DNA of 64,000 nucleotides from Oceanicoccus sp. KOV_DT_Chl (lineage in GTDB: Bacteria; Pseudomonadota; Gammaproteobacteria; Pseudomonadales; Dasaniaceae): positions 2,232,001 through 2,296,000 of the forward strand of contig NZ_FQLF01000002.1 in the NCBI RefSeq assembly GCF_900120175.1, read 5' to 3'. This document shows positions 8,862 through 17,676 of the stretch, piece after piece (the first letter of the stretch is position 1; each line of letters starts with the position of its first letter). The translations under genes and the position numbers were made by a program. Below the pieces are notes generated by a model. That model saw nothing but the letters and a program-made list of their open reading frames with translations. It was not told the DNA's origin and ran no database searches.

Positions 8862-9716
8862 ATGAGTAATACCGCTGCGTATTTGATTAGCACCGATCTC
8901 GATGGCACATTGTTAGACCATCATAATTATAGCTGGCAGGCGGCAAGTGAAGCGCTGCAGCAATTAAAGATCAAATCCATCCCTATAGTCATAAATACCA
9001 GCAAAACAGCGCCGGAAGTATTGGCTTTGCAACAGCAGCTAGCTATCAATGATCCTTTTATTGTTGAAAATGGGTCGGCGGTTTTTATTCATAAGCAGGA
9101 TGCCCGTTTTAATATTGAAACATTTAAAGTGGGGACTCAGCCTCACTTGACCGATAAAGAAAAAGTATTCAGTGACTGGTTCGCCATCATACTGGGAAAG
9201 CCACGGGCTGATAGTTTAGAGGCGCTGAGGTTCGCGCGTAGAGAATTTAACTGGCAGTTTAATGGCTTTAGCGATTGCAGTACTGCTCAAATTTCAGACT
9301 TGACCGGTTTGTCTTTAGCTAGTGCAGCGCAGGCCAAAAATCGCCAGTTCTCGGAGCCATTGCTGTGGCAAGATAGTGAAGCAAATTTAGCAACCTTTAG
9401 AGTTTTTTTAGCCGAGCGGGAATTAACCTTGTTGAAGGGCGGCCGGTTTTATCATGTGTTGGGCAATACCAATAAAGGTAAAGCTATTCAGTGGTTACAA
9501 CAGCGCATGACTCAATCTGGAAAAACATCGCTTATTGCGTTGGGTGACAGCCAAAACGATCTGGATATGTTACGTGTCGCTGATTATCCGGTGTTGGTGA
9601 AATCACCTAGCCATGATTACCCAGTGTTTGAGCATCCCAATTTAATTAAAACAGATGGTGAAGGTCCTGTCGGGTGGAGCGACGCCATTAAACAATTAAC
9701 GGTTACTAGAACATAA
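8862..9716 (+). CDS. glucosyl/mannosyl-3-phosphoglycerate phosphatase (HAD)
   Basis: This is a 284-residue HAD-superfamily phosphatase of the mannosyl-3-phosphoglycerate phosphatase family. Motif I is STDLDGTLLD near the N-terminus, NTSKT is motif II, and GDSQNDLDML is the late acidic motif. With a glucosyl-3-phosphoglycerate synthase next to it, the likely reaction is dephosphorylation of glucosyl-3-phosphoglycerate to glucosylglycerate. The start at 8862 is chosen because GAAAGG lies just upstream and the protein then begins close to the first HAD strand; a longer frame from 8817 would overlap the kinase. Ten bases separate its stop from the synthase start. Confidence 0.87.
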   Translation: MSNTAAYLISTDLDGTLLDHHNYSWQAASEALQQLKIKSIPIVINTSKTAPEVLALQQQLAINDPFIVENGSAVFIHKQDARFNIETFKVGTQPHLTDKEKVFSDWFAIILGKPRADSLEALRFARREFNWQFNGFSDCSTAQISDLTGLSLASAAQAKNRQFSEPLLWQDSEANLATFRVFLAERELTLLKGGRFYHVLGNTNKGKAIQWLQQRMTQSGKTSLIALGDSQNDLDMLRVADYPVLVKSPSHDYPVFEHPNLIKTDGEGPVGWSDAIKQLTVTRT

Positions 9717-9726
9717 GGAGTCCCTG

Positions 9727-10947
9727 ATGGGCGATTTTTATCAAAACGGTATTGTTACCACGCTGCATAATTTAAACCAAAGACCGTTAGAAGAAATGGA
9801 AGCAGAGCTTCGACAGTTTTCTAAAGTGAGACCAATGTCTTTAGTATTGCCTTCACTGTATTCCGAGTTAGAAGGGGATGCACTGCCCAATATTGTCAAA
9901 GAATTAAGTAAGGTCGATTATTTATCCGAAATTGTGATTGGTCTGGATCAAGCAGATGAAGAACAGTACCGAAGCGCATTAAGGTTTTTTAAACCACTGA
10001 ATCAGAATTTCAAAGTGTTATGGAATGATGGCCCAAGGCTACGCGCACTGGATCAAAAGCTCATCGATGAAGGACTGAGTCCAATGGAAGCGGGTAAAGG
10101 CCGAAATGTCTGGTTTTGCCTGGGCTACACACTGGCCTCAAAAAAATCAAAATCAGTGGCTTTACACGATTGTGACATTGTCACTTACGATCGAGGTTTG
10201 TTGGCGAGATTGATCTATCCTGTGGCCAATCCCAGTTTCAACTACGAGTTCTGTAAAGGCTATTATGCTCGCGTCGCCGATGGCAAGATCAATGGAAGGG
10301 TTAGCCGTTTATTAGTCACGCCATTAATTCGCGCGCTCACCCGAACGCTGGGGCACTATGATTATCTGGATTATCTGGATAGTTTTCGCTATCCATTAGC
10401 CGGTGAATTTTCATTTCGTAGCGGTGTGTGCACCGATATTCGTATTCCCAGTGACTGGGGGCTGGAAATCGGTGTGTTATCCGAGCTAAACAGAAATTAC
10501 GCTAATAACCGTATTTGCCAGGCAGACATTGCTGATATCTATGATCATAAACATCAGGAGCTTTCGCCGGAAGATAGCGAAAAAGGTTTATCCAAAATGT
10601 CGATAGACATTGCCAAGGCCTTGTTTCGAAAGCTGGCAACTAATGGCGTGGTATTTAATACTGAAACGTTTCGTTCTATTAAAGCCACCTATTTTCGGAT
10701 TGCGCTGGATTTTGTGGAAACCTATAACAATGATGCAGTGATGAATGGTCTTAAGCTGGATATCCACAGCGAAGAAAAAGCAGTGGAATTATTTGCCATG
10801 AATATTCTGGAAGCGGGTGAAAGATTTTTATTAAACCCGATGGAGAAACCATTTATGCCTAGTTGGAATCGCGTGACCAGTGCTATACCGAGCATACTCG
10901 ATGAAATGGTTGCGGCTGTTGATGCTGACATGCGGGATTATCAATAA
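9727..10947 (+). CDS. gpgS: glucosyl-3-phosphoglycerate synthase
   Basis: The 406-residue enzyme belongs to the GT81 glucosyl-3-phosphoglycerate synthase family. It transfers glucose from a nucleotide sugar to 3-phosphoglycerate, the first step of glucosylglycerate synthesis. Diagnostic parts are VLPSLYSELEGDALP, WNDGPRLRALD, GKGRNVWFCLGYTLAS and the metal-binding ALHDCDIVTYDR near residue 155, followed by NPSFNYEFCKGYYARV. The length is typical. AAGGAG lies seven bases before the ATG. It lies between the phosphatase and the phosphorylase. Glucosylglycerate is a compatible solute tied to salt stress and nitrogen limitation in marine bacteria. Confidence 0.93.
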   Translation: MGDFYQNGIVTTLHNLNQRPLEEMEAELRQFSKVRPMSLVLPSLYSELEGDALPNIVKELSKVDYLSEIVIGLDQADEEQYRSALRFFKPLNQNFKVLWNDGPRLRALDQKLIDEGLSPMEAGKGRNVWFCLGYTLASKKSKSVALHDCDIVTYDRGLLARLIYPVANPSFNYEFCKGYYARVADGKINGRVSRLLVTPLIRALTRTLGHYDYLDYLDSFRYPLAGEFSFRSGVCTDIRIPSDWGLEIGVLSELNRNYANNRICQADIADIYDHKHQELSPEDSEKGLSKMSIDIAKALFRKLATNGVVFNTETFRSIKATYFRIALDFVETYNNDAVMNGLKLDIHSEEKAVELFAMNILEAGERFLLNPMEKPFMPSWNRVTSAIPSILDEMVAAVDADMRDYQ

Positions 10948-10968
10948 TCAGCTAATAGGTAAGTAGTG

Positions 10969-12726
10969 ATGACATCTTTACAGCAAGAGCTACGTTTTTT
11001 GGTAGAGACACATTTAGCCTTTATCTATGACGAGGCAAGTTATCCCGAGCTTGAGCATAGTCAATTAGCCAAGCAGCTGATTCAACTGATGGGGTTAGAC
11101 GAGTGTTGTGTAAAGCCGGAGGTCCACACCAGTTTATGGGATCAGCAAGATGTAATGGTGATTAGCTATGGTGATAGCGTACTACAGGATGGTGAGACGC
11201 CGTTACATACGCTTAACCAATTTTTAACCCAGCGGCTGGCAGGCACTATTAATTGTTTGCATATCTTGCCATTTTTTCCGTATAGCTCGGATGATGGTTT
11301 TTCTGTCATTGATTACACCCAGGTAAATGATGGCTTGGGCGGTTGGCAGGAAATAGAAGAGATTTCAAGTCAGTTTAAATTAATGTCGGATCTGGTGATC
11401 AACCACTGCTCCAGCCGTAGCCGCTGGTTTGATAATTTTAAGCAATGTAAACAACCCGGCGTCGATTATTTTATTGAGACTGATCCAGCCACGGATACCA
11501 GTGCCGTTGTTCGCCCTCGAACTTCGCCGCTATTACGTGAAGTGGAAACACTGGAGGGTAAAAAATATGTATGGTGTACTTTTAGTCACGATCAAGTGGA
11601 TTTAAACTTTGCTAACCCGCAAGTGCTGGCTGAGTTTGTCAATATCATAAAACTGTATCTGGATCGGGGGGTAAAAATATTTCGCCTAGATGCCGTTGCA
11701 TTTTTATGGAAAGAGTTAGGTACCAATTGCCTGCACCACCCCAAAACCCACGAAATCATTCGGTTGTTGCGTACCCTGGTTGAACATCACTCTGCTGATG
11801 CCATCATCATTACGGAAACCAATGTTCCCAACCACGAAAACCTTTCATACTTTGGTAATGCTAACGAAGCGCATGCGGTGTATAACTTTAGCTTGCCGCC
11901 ACTGCTAATCAATGCTTTGGTTACCGGCAGCAGTCAATATTTAAAAGCCTGGCAAATGACTATGCCGCCGGCGCAACAGGGCACCTTTTATTTTAATTTT
12001 ATTGCCTCCCATGATGGTATTGGTTTGCGGCCGGTTGAAGGTTTGCTGAGCGAAACGGAAATCGATACCTTAATTAATACCATGCAGCAGTTTGGCGCCC
12101 GCATATCCTGGCGCGCTGCCGATGGTGGGAAAAATAAAGCCTATGAAATCAATGTCAGTTTATTTGATGCGTTGCAGGGCACTGTTAATGGCCCTGATAA
12201 ATGGCAGATCCAACGGTTTTTATCTGCTCACGCAATCATGCTGGCATTAGAAGGCATTCCGGCCATTTATATTCACAGCTTGTTTGCTACCAATAACTAT
12301 CAGGAGGGCGTAGAGCTTACTAAGAATAATCGTACTATCAATCGCTACAAGTGGAATTCGAACGAGTTGGGTGCGCTGTTAGATAATCCGCAAACCCATC
12401 ACGCCAAAATTTTTACTCAATTAACGGCATTAATTAAAACCCGCCGCAAGCAACCAGCTTTTCATCCCGATGCCACTCAGTTTACCTTACATTTAGGTGA
12501 CGATATTTTTGGCTTTTGGCGCCAGAGCCCGCGCCGTGATCAAAGTATTTTTTGTATTAATAATGTAACTGACAAGCAGGTAGTGATTCCCTTATCGTCG
12601 ATCAATTTGATCAGTTTGGTAACGTGGGTAGATTTAATTTCCGGGCAGGCCTTTGAGGATTTACATAAGGATTTGATTCTGGAGCCTTACCAATCAGTTT
12701 GGCTAACTAACAAGGCCGGTTTATAA
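10969..12726 (+). CDS. GH13 glucosylglycerate phosphorylase-like enzyme
   Basis: The 585-residue protein is a GH13 subfamily 18 enzyme (sucrose phosphorylase group). The LPFFPYSSDDGFSVIDY block, the nucleophile Asp in KIFRLDAVAFLWKE, the acid/base Glu in IIITETNVPN and the transition-state Asp in FIASHDGIGLRP are all present. Members linked to gpgS are known to be glucosylglycerate phosphorylases, giving glucose-1-phosphate and glycerate. That fits the glycerate kinase at the head of this operon, so I prefer it to sucrose phosphorylase. A GTG at 10966 directly precedes the ATG used here. It ends the operon, about 145 bases before a sigma-54 type promoter. Confidence 0.87.
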   Translation: MTSLQQELRFLVETHLAFIYDEASYPELEHSQLAKQLIQLMGLDECCVKPEVHTSLWDQQDVMVISYGDSVLQDGETPLHTLNQFLTQRLAGTINCLHILPFFPYSSDDGFSVIDYTQVNDGLGGWQEIEEISSQFKLMSDLVINHCSSRSRWFDNFKQCKQPGVDYFIETDPATDTSAVVRPRTSPLLREVETLEGKKYVWCTFSHDQVDLNFANPQVLAEFVNIIKLYLDRGVKIFRLDAVAFLWKELGTNCLHHPKTHEIIRLLRTLVEHHSADAIIITETNVPNHENLSYFGNANEAHAVYNFSLPPLLINALVTGSSQYLKAWQMTMPPAQQGTFYFNFIASHDGIGLRPVEGLLSETEIDTLINTMQQFGARISWRAADGGKNKAYEINVSLFDALQGTVNGPDKWQIQRFLSAHAIMLALEGIPAIYIHSLFATNNYQEGVELTKNNRTINRYKWNSNELGALLDNPQTHHAKIFTQLTALIKTRRKQPAFHPDATQFTLHLGDDIFGFWRQSPRRDQSIFCINNVTDKQVVIPLSSINLISLVTWVDLISGQAFEDLHKDLILEPYQSVWLTNKAGL

Positions 12727-12871
12727 AATTCAAAGATGCCAAAACATAAGGGCTCCGAAATAGTGCGCGCAGTATGTTTTAGCATGATTGGTGTTTCATT
12801 GCGGTGCGTTTTTAGTGTCGATAATTACTCTTAATAGCCCAAGCCCCTACTAAACAAGGGCTGAGGTAGAT

Positions 12872-12887
12872 TGGCACAGGCGTTGCA
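12872..12887 (+). promoter_or_regulatory. sigma-54 (RpoN) type promoter
   Basis: TGGCACAGGCGTTGCA matches the -24/-12 consensus TGGCAC-N5-TTGCW exactly, with GG and GC separated by ten bases. It lies 244 bases upstream of the ABC transporter start. Transcription would begin near 12898 and put the guanidine-I riboswitch in the leader. Sigma-54 control fits nitrogen-limitation regulation through NtrC; I could not place a convincing NtrC site upstream. Confidence 0.8.
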
Positions 12888-12939
12888 ATAACTTAATCAG
12901 TGCTGAGATTTCTGGTTGTCAACCGGAGCGCAACACCAA

Positions 12940-13062
12940 ACCCAATAGATGGCTAGGGTTCCGATCTTGCTGGTAATGCCTGCAAGGTGGCTGGTCCGAG
13001 AGCTATCGACCTCCTCCACGGGGGGTTACACGGCGGGACAAAAGCCCGGGAGACCTTGTTGT
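12940..13062 (+). ncRNA. guanidine-I riboswitch (ykkC)
   Basis: The leader holds the conserved ykkC core in the right order: CTAGGGTTCCG at 12953, CTGGTCCGAGAG at 12991, and ACACGGCGGGACAAAAGCCC at 13028 followed by GGGAGA. These match the guanidine-I aptamer consensus. It lies between the sigma-54 promoter and the first gene of a guanidine import and degradation locus, so it should turn expression on when guanidine is bound. Ends are approximate. Confidence 0.92.
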
Positions 13063-13115
13063 AAACACAGGATCTCACGCGCCCCAAAACCACTGTGTAG
13101 CTGTTGGAGGCTTCA

Positions 13116-14105
13116 ATGAAAATTTTTTCCATTCGTAAAGCAATAAGTTCACTGGCCGCTGTCGCGGCAATTTCTCTTTCCAGTTTTGCCGCCACAGCGG
13201 CTGAGCCTTTAAAAATCGGTTACAGCGATTGGCCCGGCTGGGTTGCCTGGGAAGTCGCTATAGAAAAAGGCTGGTTCAAACAAGCAGGAGTTAGCGTTAA
13301 GTTTGAATGGTTTGATTATGTTGCGTCTATGGATGCATTTGCCGCTGGTAAATTGGACGCGGTGGCTATGACCAATGGTGATACTTTGGTTACAGGTGCT
13401 ACTGGTGCACAAGGCGTCATGATGTTAATCAATGACTACTCCAATGGTAACGATATGATCGTAGCGCGCCCGGGCATCAAATCAGTCGCCGAATTAAAAG
13501 GTAAAAAAATAGGGGTTGAGGTCGGCTTTGTTGGCCATCTACTGCTACTCAATGCTCTCGAAACAGCCGGATTGTCCGAAGCTGACGTCGAATTGATCAA
13601 TGTACCTACTAACGAAACACCTCAGGTGTTGGCTTCTGGTGATGTAGACGCGATAGTTGCATGGCAGCCAAATTCAGGTCAGGCGCTGCAACAAGTGCCA
13701 GGCTCTACTTCAGTGTCCAGTTCAGCGAATGCACCGGGCTTGATTTATGATGTGCTGGCAGTGAATCCTGCTTCATTAGTCAGTCGGAAAGAAGATTGGG
13801 CTAAAGTCGCCAAGGTTTGGTACAAAACTGTTGATTACATTCTGGATGAAAAAACCAAAGCAGACGCGCTGTCTATTATGGCTGCCAGAGTCGGGTTGAC
13901 GGCTGAGGAATACGCACCGCTATTAGCGGGTACTAAGCTGATGACGTTGGCAGAAGCTAAAAAAGTTTTTAAGAAAGCCGATGGCTTTGGTTCACTGTAT
14001 GGGTCGAGCAAAATTTCTGATGACTTCAATCTGAAGTATGACGTTTACCCCGAGGCTCAATCCTTGGATAACTATATTGACGGTTCAATCACTGGCGGTT
14101 TGTAA
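13116..14105 (+). CDS. ABC transporter substrate-binding protein (guanidine uptake)
   Basis: This is a NitT/TauT-type periplasmic binding protein of 329 residues. It has a Sec signal ending near [16 protein letters not shown]; the mature protein starts with the usual first beta strand and a [13 protein letters not shown] helix. The family binds small nitrogen or sulfur compounds. Here the ligand is inferred to be guanidine, because the gene is directly under a guanidine-I riboswitch and ahead of guanidine degradation genes. I use the ATG at 13116, which has TTGGAGG six bases upstream; an in-frame TTG at 13104 overlaps that RBS. The permease gene follows after 29 bases. Confidence 0.9.
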   Translation: MKIFSIRKAISSLAAVAAISLSSFAATAAEPLKIGYSDWPGWVAWEVAIEKGWFKQAGVSVKFEWFDYVASMDAFAAGKLDAVAMTNGDTLVTGATGAQGVMMLINDYSNGNDMIVARPGIKSVAELKGKKIGVEVGFVGHLLLLNALETAGLSEADVELINVPTNETPQVLASGDVDAIVAWQPNSGQALQQVPGSTSVSSSANAPGLIYDVLAVNPASLVSRKEDWAKVAKVWYKTVDYILDEKTKADALSIMAARVGLTAEEYAPLLAGTKLMTLAEAKKVFKKADGFGSLYGSSKISDDFNLKYDVYPEAQSLDNYIDGSITGGL

Positions 14106-14134
14106 CTGTAATTTTTGGTTCGGGGGAAGTCCTT

Positions 14135-15103
14135 ATGTCGGAAGTAACACAGTGGTTCGCAGTTAGAACGGCATTGCCAAATAATAAGGCAATGTCGCTC
14201 ACTGTGTTGTCTTTTTTACTTCCCATTTTATTATGGTGCCTGGTGAGTTATGTGCCCTTTATCTGGCATCCAAAAATTGAAATAACTGAACCCGGTGGGG
14301 TAAGTTGGTTTCAACAAGGGATGCTGGTGGAGCGGAATGTATTCGCTGAGCAACAAGAAGAGGCGGAACAAAAAGGTTTGGCGTTGCCGCAAGGCTTTCG
14401 TGCAAACCCGGTTTATTTACCAGCGCCGCATGATGTGGCAACCGCTTTTTATACGGCCTTCACAACTGAGCCAAAGCGCAGAAGTGAGCAATGGTTACAT
14501 GAAAGCTTGTGGCACAGCATCACCATTATCTTTTGGGGATTTATATTGTCCTCTATTATCGGTGTGCCTATCGGTGTGCTTTGTGGTACCTATGCGGCAG
14601 TTTCAAAATTAAATGAACCCTTTATAGAATTTTTTCGTTACTTGCCGGCACCTGCATTCGGTGCTCTAGCGGTCGCTATATTGGGCATTCATGACGGCCC
14701 TAAAATTGCCATTATTTTTATCGGCACATTTTTTCAGCAAGTGTTAATTGTGGCTAATACTACCCGTAAGTTGGATCTTGCTTTATTAGAAGCCGCACTG
14801 ACATTAGGGGCAAAAAAGTTGCAGTTGCTGTTTCGGGTGGTGGTGCCCGGTATCTTGCCGGATTTATTTCGCGACCAACGTATTTTATTAGGCTGGGCAT
14901 GGACCTATTTAATTGTTGCAGAATTGATCGGCACCAGTTCGGGTATTACCTGGTTTATCACCCAGCAAGCACGCTATAAAAATTTTGATAATGTTTTTGC
15001 TGCCATAATTATGATCGGCATTATCGGTATCTTATCCGATATAGTATTAGCCCAGTTAGGTAAGCGATTGTTCCGCTGGGAAACAGCAAAGGCAAAGGCG
15101 TAG
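14135..15103 (+). CDS. ABC transporter permease (guanidine uptake)
   Basis: This is the inner-membrane permease of the importer, 322 residues, BPD_transp_1 type of the NitT/TauT group. An N-terminal membrane segment (near [19 protein letters not shown]) is followed by an unusual polar periplasmic stretch of about 75 residues, then five or so further segments. The EAA loop that docks the ATPase is visible as [20 protein letters not shown] near residue 212. GGGGGAAG lies seven bases before the ATG. It is cotranscribed with the binding protein and ATPase. Confidence 0.9.
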   Translation: MSEVTQWFAVRTALPNNKAMSLTVLSFLLPILLWCLVSYVPFIWHPKIEITEPGGVSWFQQGMLVERNVFAEQQEEAEQKGLALPQGFRANPVYLPAPHDVATAFYTAFTTEPKRRSEQWLHESLWHSITIIFWGFILSSIIGVPIGVLCGTYAAVSKLNEPFIEFFRYLPAPAFGALAVAILGIHDGPKIAIIFIGTFFQQVLIVANTTRKLDLALLEAALTLGAKKLQLLFRVVVPGILPDLFRDQRILLGWAWTYLIVAELIGTSSGITWFITQQARYKNFDNVFAAIIMIGIIGILSDIVLAQLGKRLFRWETAKAKA

Positions 15104-15107
15104 AGTA

Positions 15108-16064
15108 ATGAGTGTAATTGAGCTACCCAGTTATCTGGAGCAAAGCGATAAAGTGAAAGCCCGATTAGCCAAGCTTAAGCAGCGGGAAACTATTCTTGAA
15201 GTAAAAGGTTTGTGTAAAAATTTTGTATCACCTCAAGGTGCGACTATTAATGCACTGAAAGATATTAATTTTAAAACCCATCGTCGTGAGTTTGTATGTG
15301 TTATTGGCCCTTCTGGTTGTGGTAAATCCACCTTGATCAGAATGTTAGCCGGCCTGGAATCTCCTAGTGGTGGTCAAGTTTTATTGGATGGAAAACCGGT
15401 TTCTTTACCAGGTCCTGATCGGGGTATGGTCTTTCAAGGTTATACTTTATTCCCGTGGTTAAGCGTCAAGCACAATGTCATGTTCGGTTTGGAGATGTCG
15501 GGTCACTCGAAAGCGACTGCTGAAGGTGAGGCGATGGACTGGATTGAATTAGTAGGTTTGACCAAGTTTGCCGACAATTATCCGCATCAATTATCCGGCG
15601 GTATGAAACAACGGGTTGCGATTGCTCGAGCTTTGGCCAATAAGCCGCGCATCCTGTTAATGGATGAGCCCTTTGGCGCACTGGATGCACAAACGCGCTC
15701 TAAAATGCAGGAAAATTTACTAGAGATATGGCGAAATATTGATATCACGGTGTTATTTATTACCCATGATCTTGATGAAGCCATTTATCTGGCAGATCGT
15801 ATTTTGGTACTGAAAGCCCATCCCGGCGAGGTTAATGAACTGATCGAAGTGCCTGTGCCCAGACCGCGAACCGTCGAGCAGTTTATTTCGCCTGAATTTC
15901 TAGCCACTAAAAAACGGCTGGAAGAATTAATCCATCCGCCAACGACTGACGAGGATGAACCGGCCATGTCTATGGTGCGGATGGTGCGTGTTGGTGACGA
16001 TGTTGAGAATGGTCACAGTGATACGCCTTTTGATAATTCAGCGATGACATCCGAGGTGGAATAA
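15108..16064 (+). CDS. ABC transporter ATP-binding protein (guanidine uptake)
   Basis: This 318-residue ABC ATPase of the NitT/TauT (SsuB/TauB-like) type powers the importer. Walker A is GPSGCGKST (67-75), the signature is LSGGMKQR, Walker B is ILLMDEPF, and the switch His is in ITHD. The C-terminal 50 residues after the ATPase core form an acidic tail rather than a known regulatory domain. Four bases separate it from the permease stop, so the two genes are translationally close. A leader with a second guanidine riboswitch follows its stop codon. Confidence 0.92.
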   Translation: MSVIELPSYLEQSDKVKARLAKLKQRETILEVKGLCKNFVSPQGATINALKDINFKTHRREFVCVIGPSGCGKSTLIRMLAGLESPSGGQVLLDGKPVSLPGPDRGMVFQGYTLFPWLSVKHNVMFGLEMSGHSKATAEGEAMDWIELVGLTKFADNYPHQLSGGMKQRVAIARALANKPRILLMDEPFGALDAQTRSKMQENLLEIWRNIDITVLFITHDLDEAIYLADRILVLKAHPGEVNELIEVPVPRPRTVEQFISPEFLATKKRLEELIHPPTTDEDEPAMSMVRMVRVGDDVENGHSDTPFDNSAMTSEVE

Positions 16065-16090
16065 TGTCATCGCTCCTCAATTTACTAACC

Positions 16091-16140
16091 GGCATCGGGG
16101 ACGACCCCGCTGTCGCGATTCACACGGGACGGCCCGCGGT
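16091..16140 (+). ncRNA. guanidine-II riboswitch (mini-ykkC)
   Basis: Two GC-rich hairpins stand 15 bases apart. The first is CGGGG-ACGA-CCCCG (16096-16109) and the second CGGG-ACGG-CCCG (16125-16136). Twin hairpins with ACGR tetraloops define the guanidine-II class. It lies in the 216-base gap between the transporter ATPase and the first deiminase gene, so it can regulate the degradation genes separately from the transporter. The start codon is about 145 bases downstream. A 6-bp inverted repeat at 16222-16239 may be part of the expression platform. Confidence 0.85.
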
Positions 16141-16280
16141 TAACTCTTATGCCGGATGCGGTCGCTAGTTGTATAGCAACTACTTATTTAAAACTTATTG
16201 ATATTGTAAGCCTTGCATTCACACGACTGCGTTGTCGTGGAAACGAATATTGTCGAAAAAATATTATCGGGGGATAAGCA

Positions 16281-17012
16281 ATGACAGACGTTAATTACAA
16301 TCACATGGTCTATAGCGACACCTTGCCAGGCGGTAGTCACTGGTCAATGACGATGCGCAAAGGTATGACACTGCGCTTAATAGATGATGAGGGTGGTGCC
16401 AATTTGGGGATGTTGTTTTACAACCCTGCAAATTTACTGGAGCGCTATAACGCTCCGGATACCTTGAAATGTCAGCACAGTTTTAAATTGACCCAAGGAC
16501 ATTGCTTGTATTCGGATATGGGTCGTATTTTTTGTTCCATTATCGAAGATAGCGCCGGTTGGCACGATACCGTTTGCGGCAACAGTAATCGCGAGCTGGT
16601 GACTAAAAAATGGGGAGAGAAAAATTATCAGCAATACCGCAATGACTGGCAGCTGAGTGGCTATGATTCGTTTTTAGTGGAAGTGGCAAAGTACGGGTTA
16701 GGAAAAAAAGATTTAGCTGCCAATATTAATTGGTTTAGCAAGGTTGCCACCGATGAACAGGGCAATCTGTGTTTTGATCCGGCTGCCGCAAAAGCGGGCA
16801 GTTATGTGGATCTGCGTTTTGAAATGGATACCCTGGTGGTGATGCACACCTGTCCGCATCCTTTAAATCCTGCGTTGGAGTATCCGCGTAAACCAGTGAG
16901 TTATCAGTTGCGTTACTCGGCACCGATTACCGACGATGATCTATGTAAAAACCATTGTCCTGAGAATCAGCGTGGTTTTAAAAACACTGAATTATTTAAC
17001 TTAGGCTTGTAG
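16281..17012 (+). CDS. DUF1989 protein UAAP1, likely carboxyguanidine deiminase subunit
   Basis: This 243-residue protein belongs to the DUF1989 family (urea amidolyase-associated protein 1). In guanidine-degrading bacteria two such proteins form carboxyguanidine deiminase (CgdAB), which turns carboxyguanidine into allophanate and ammonia. Family blocks include GGSHWSMTMRKGMTLRLID near the start and the Cys/His-rich HDTVCGNSN and MHTCPHPLNP, likely metal ligands. GGGGGATAA precedes the ATG. It is the first gene after the guanidine-II riboswitch and lies 12 bases before its partner. It was long annotated as urea-related; the riboswitches argue for guanidine. Confidence 0.9.
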   Translation: MTDVNYNHMVYSDTLPGGSHWSMTMRKGMTLRLIDDEGGANLGMLFYNPANLLERYNAPDTLKCQHSFKLTQGHCLYSDMGRIFCSIIEDSAGWHDTVCGNSNRELVTKKWGEKNYQQYRNDWQLSGYDSFLVEVAKYGLGKKDLAANINWFSKVATDEQGNLCFDPAAAKAGSYVDLRFEMDTLVVMHTCPHPLNPALEYPRKPVSYQLRYSAPITDDDLCKNHCPENQRGFKNTELFNLGL

Positions 17013-17024
17013 GCGGGTGGCAGA

Positions 17025-17666
17025 ATGATTAAGCACAGTACATTAAACACCGAGCAAGCTATTTACCGTGAAGTGATTGCGGCCGGTGATTATTATTTAA
17101 AACCGTTAAAAGCGGGGCAGACGATTCGTATTCTTGATCTGGAAGGCAATCAGGCGGCGGATACTTTATTTTATAGTGAGCATGACCCTGCGGAGCGTTA
17201 CAGCGCTATGGATACTATCCGGGAGCAGGGCAATGTGTATCTCAGCGCCGGTTCAGTGTTGATGAGCAATGACAATAATCCGATGCTGGAAATTGTCGCT
17301 GACACTTGTGGCCGCCACGATACATTAGGAGGTGCTTGTGCCACTGAGTCCAACACCGTGCGCTATGCGCTGGATAAAAAATGTATGCACGCCTGTCGTG
17401 ATTCCTGGTTGTTGGCAGTGGCAGAAAATGAACAGTTTGGTATGAGTAAGCGCGACATCACTCATAACATTAATTTCTTTATGAACGTACCGATTACCAC
17501 GGATGGCGGATTGACGTTTGCAGATGGCATTAGCGATGCGGGTAAATATGTTGAGTTACAAGCGAAGATGGATGTGCTGGTACTGATTTCGAATTGCCCG
17601 CAGTTAAACAACCCTTGCAATGCTTACAACCCGACACCGGTTGAAGTCATTATTTGGGATTGCTGA
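17025..17666 (+). CDS. DUF1989 protein UAAP2, likely carboxyguanidine deiminase subunit
   Basis: This is the second DUF1989 protein, 213 residues, paralogous to the preceding gene product. Matching blocks are [20 protein letters not shown], the Cys/His-containing [14 protein letters not shown], and [13 protein letters not shown] near the C-terminus. It probably pairs with its neighbour as carboxyguanidine deiminase. It is shorter than UAAP1 at both ends, as usual. GGCGGGTGG lies just upstream of the ATG. Its stop is ten bases before the carboxylase start, in a tight operon. Confidence 0.9.
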   Translation: MIKHSTLNTEQAIYREVIAAGDYYLKPLKAGQTIRILDLEGNQAADTLFYSEHDPAERYSAMDTIREQGNVYLSAGSVLMSNDNNPMLEIVADTCGRHDTLGGACATESNTVRYALDKKCMHACRDSWLLAVAENEQFGMSKRDITHNINFFMNVPITTDGGLTFADGISDAGKYVELQAKMDVLVLISNCPQLNNPCNAYNPTPVEVIIWDC

Positions 17667-17676
17667 GGAGCGCATC

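Noticed and set aside
10966-12726. Sucrose phosphorylase as the enzyme name
   Set aside because: The fold allows it, but linkage to gpgS and glycerate kinase favours glucosylglycerate phosphorylase.
12727-12871. NtrC binding sites upstream of the sigma-54 promoter
   Set aside because: GCATGATTGGTG and GCGGTGCG are only half-like; no proper dyad with the right spacing is visible.
16168-16184. Inverted repeat TAGTTG-TATAG-CAACTA as a transcription terminator
   Set aside because: No T-run follows and the stem is AT-rich; it may be part of the riboswitch platform but cannot be called a terminator.
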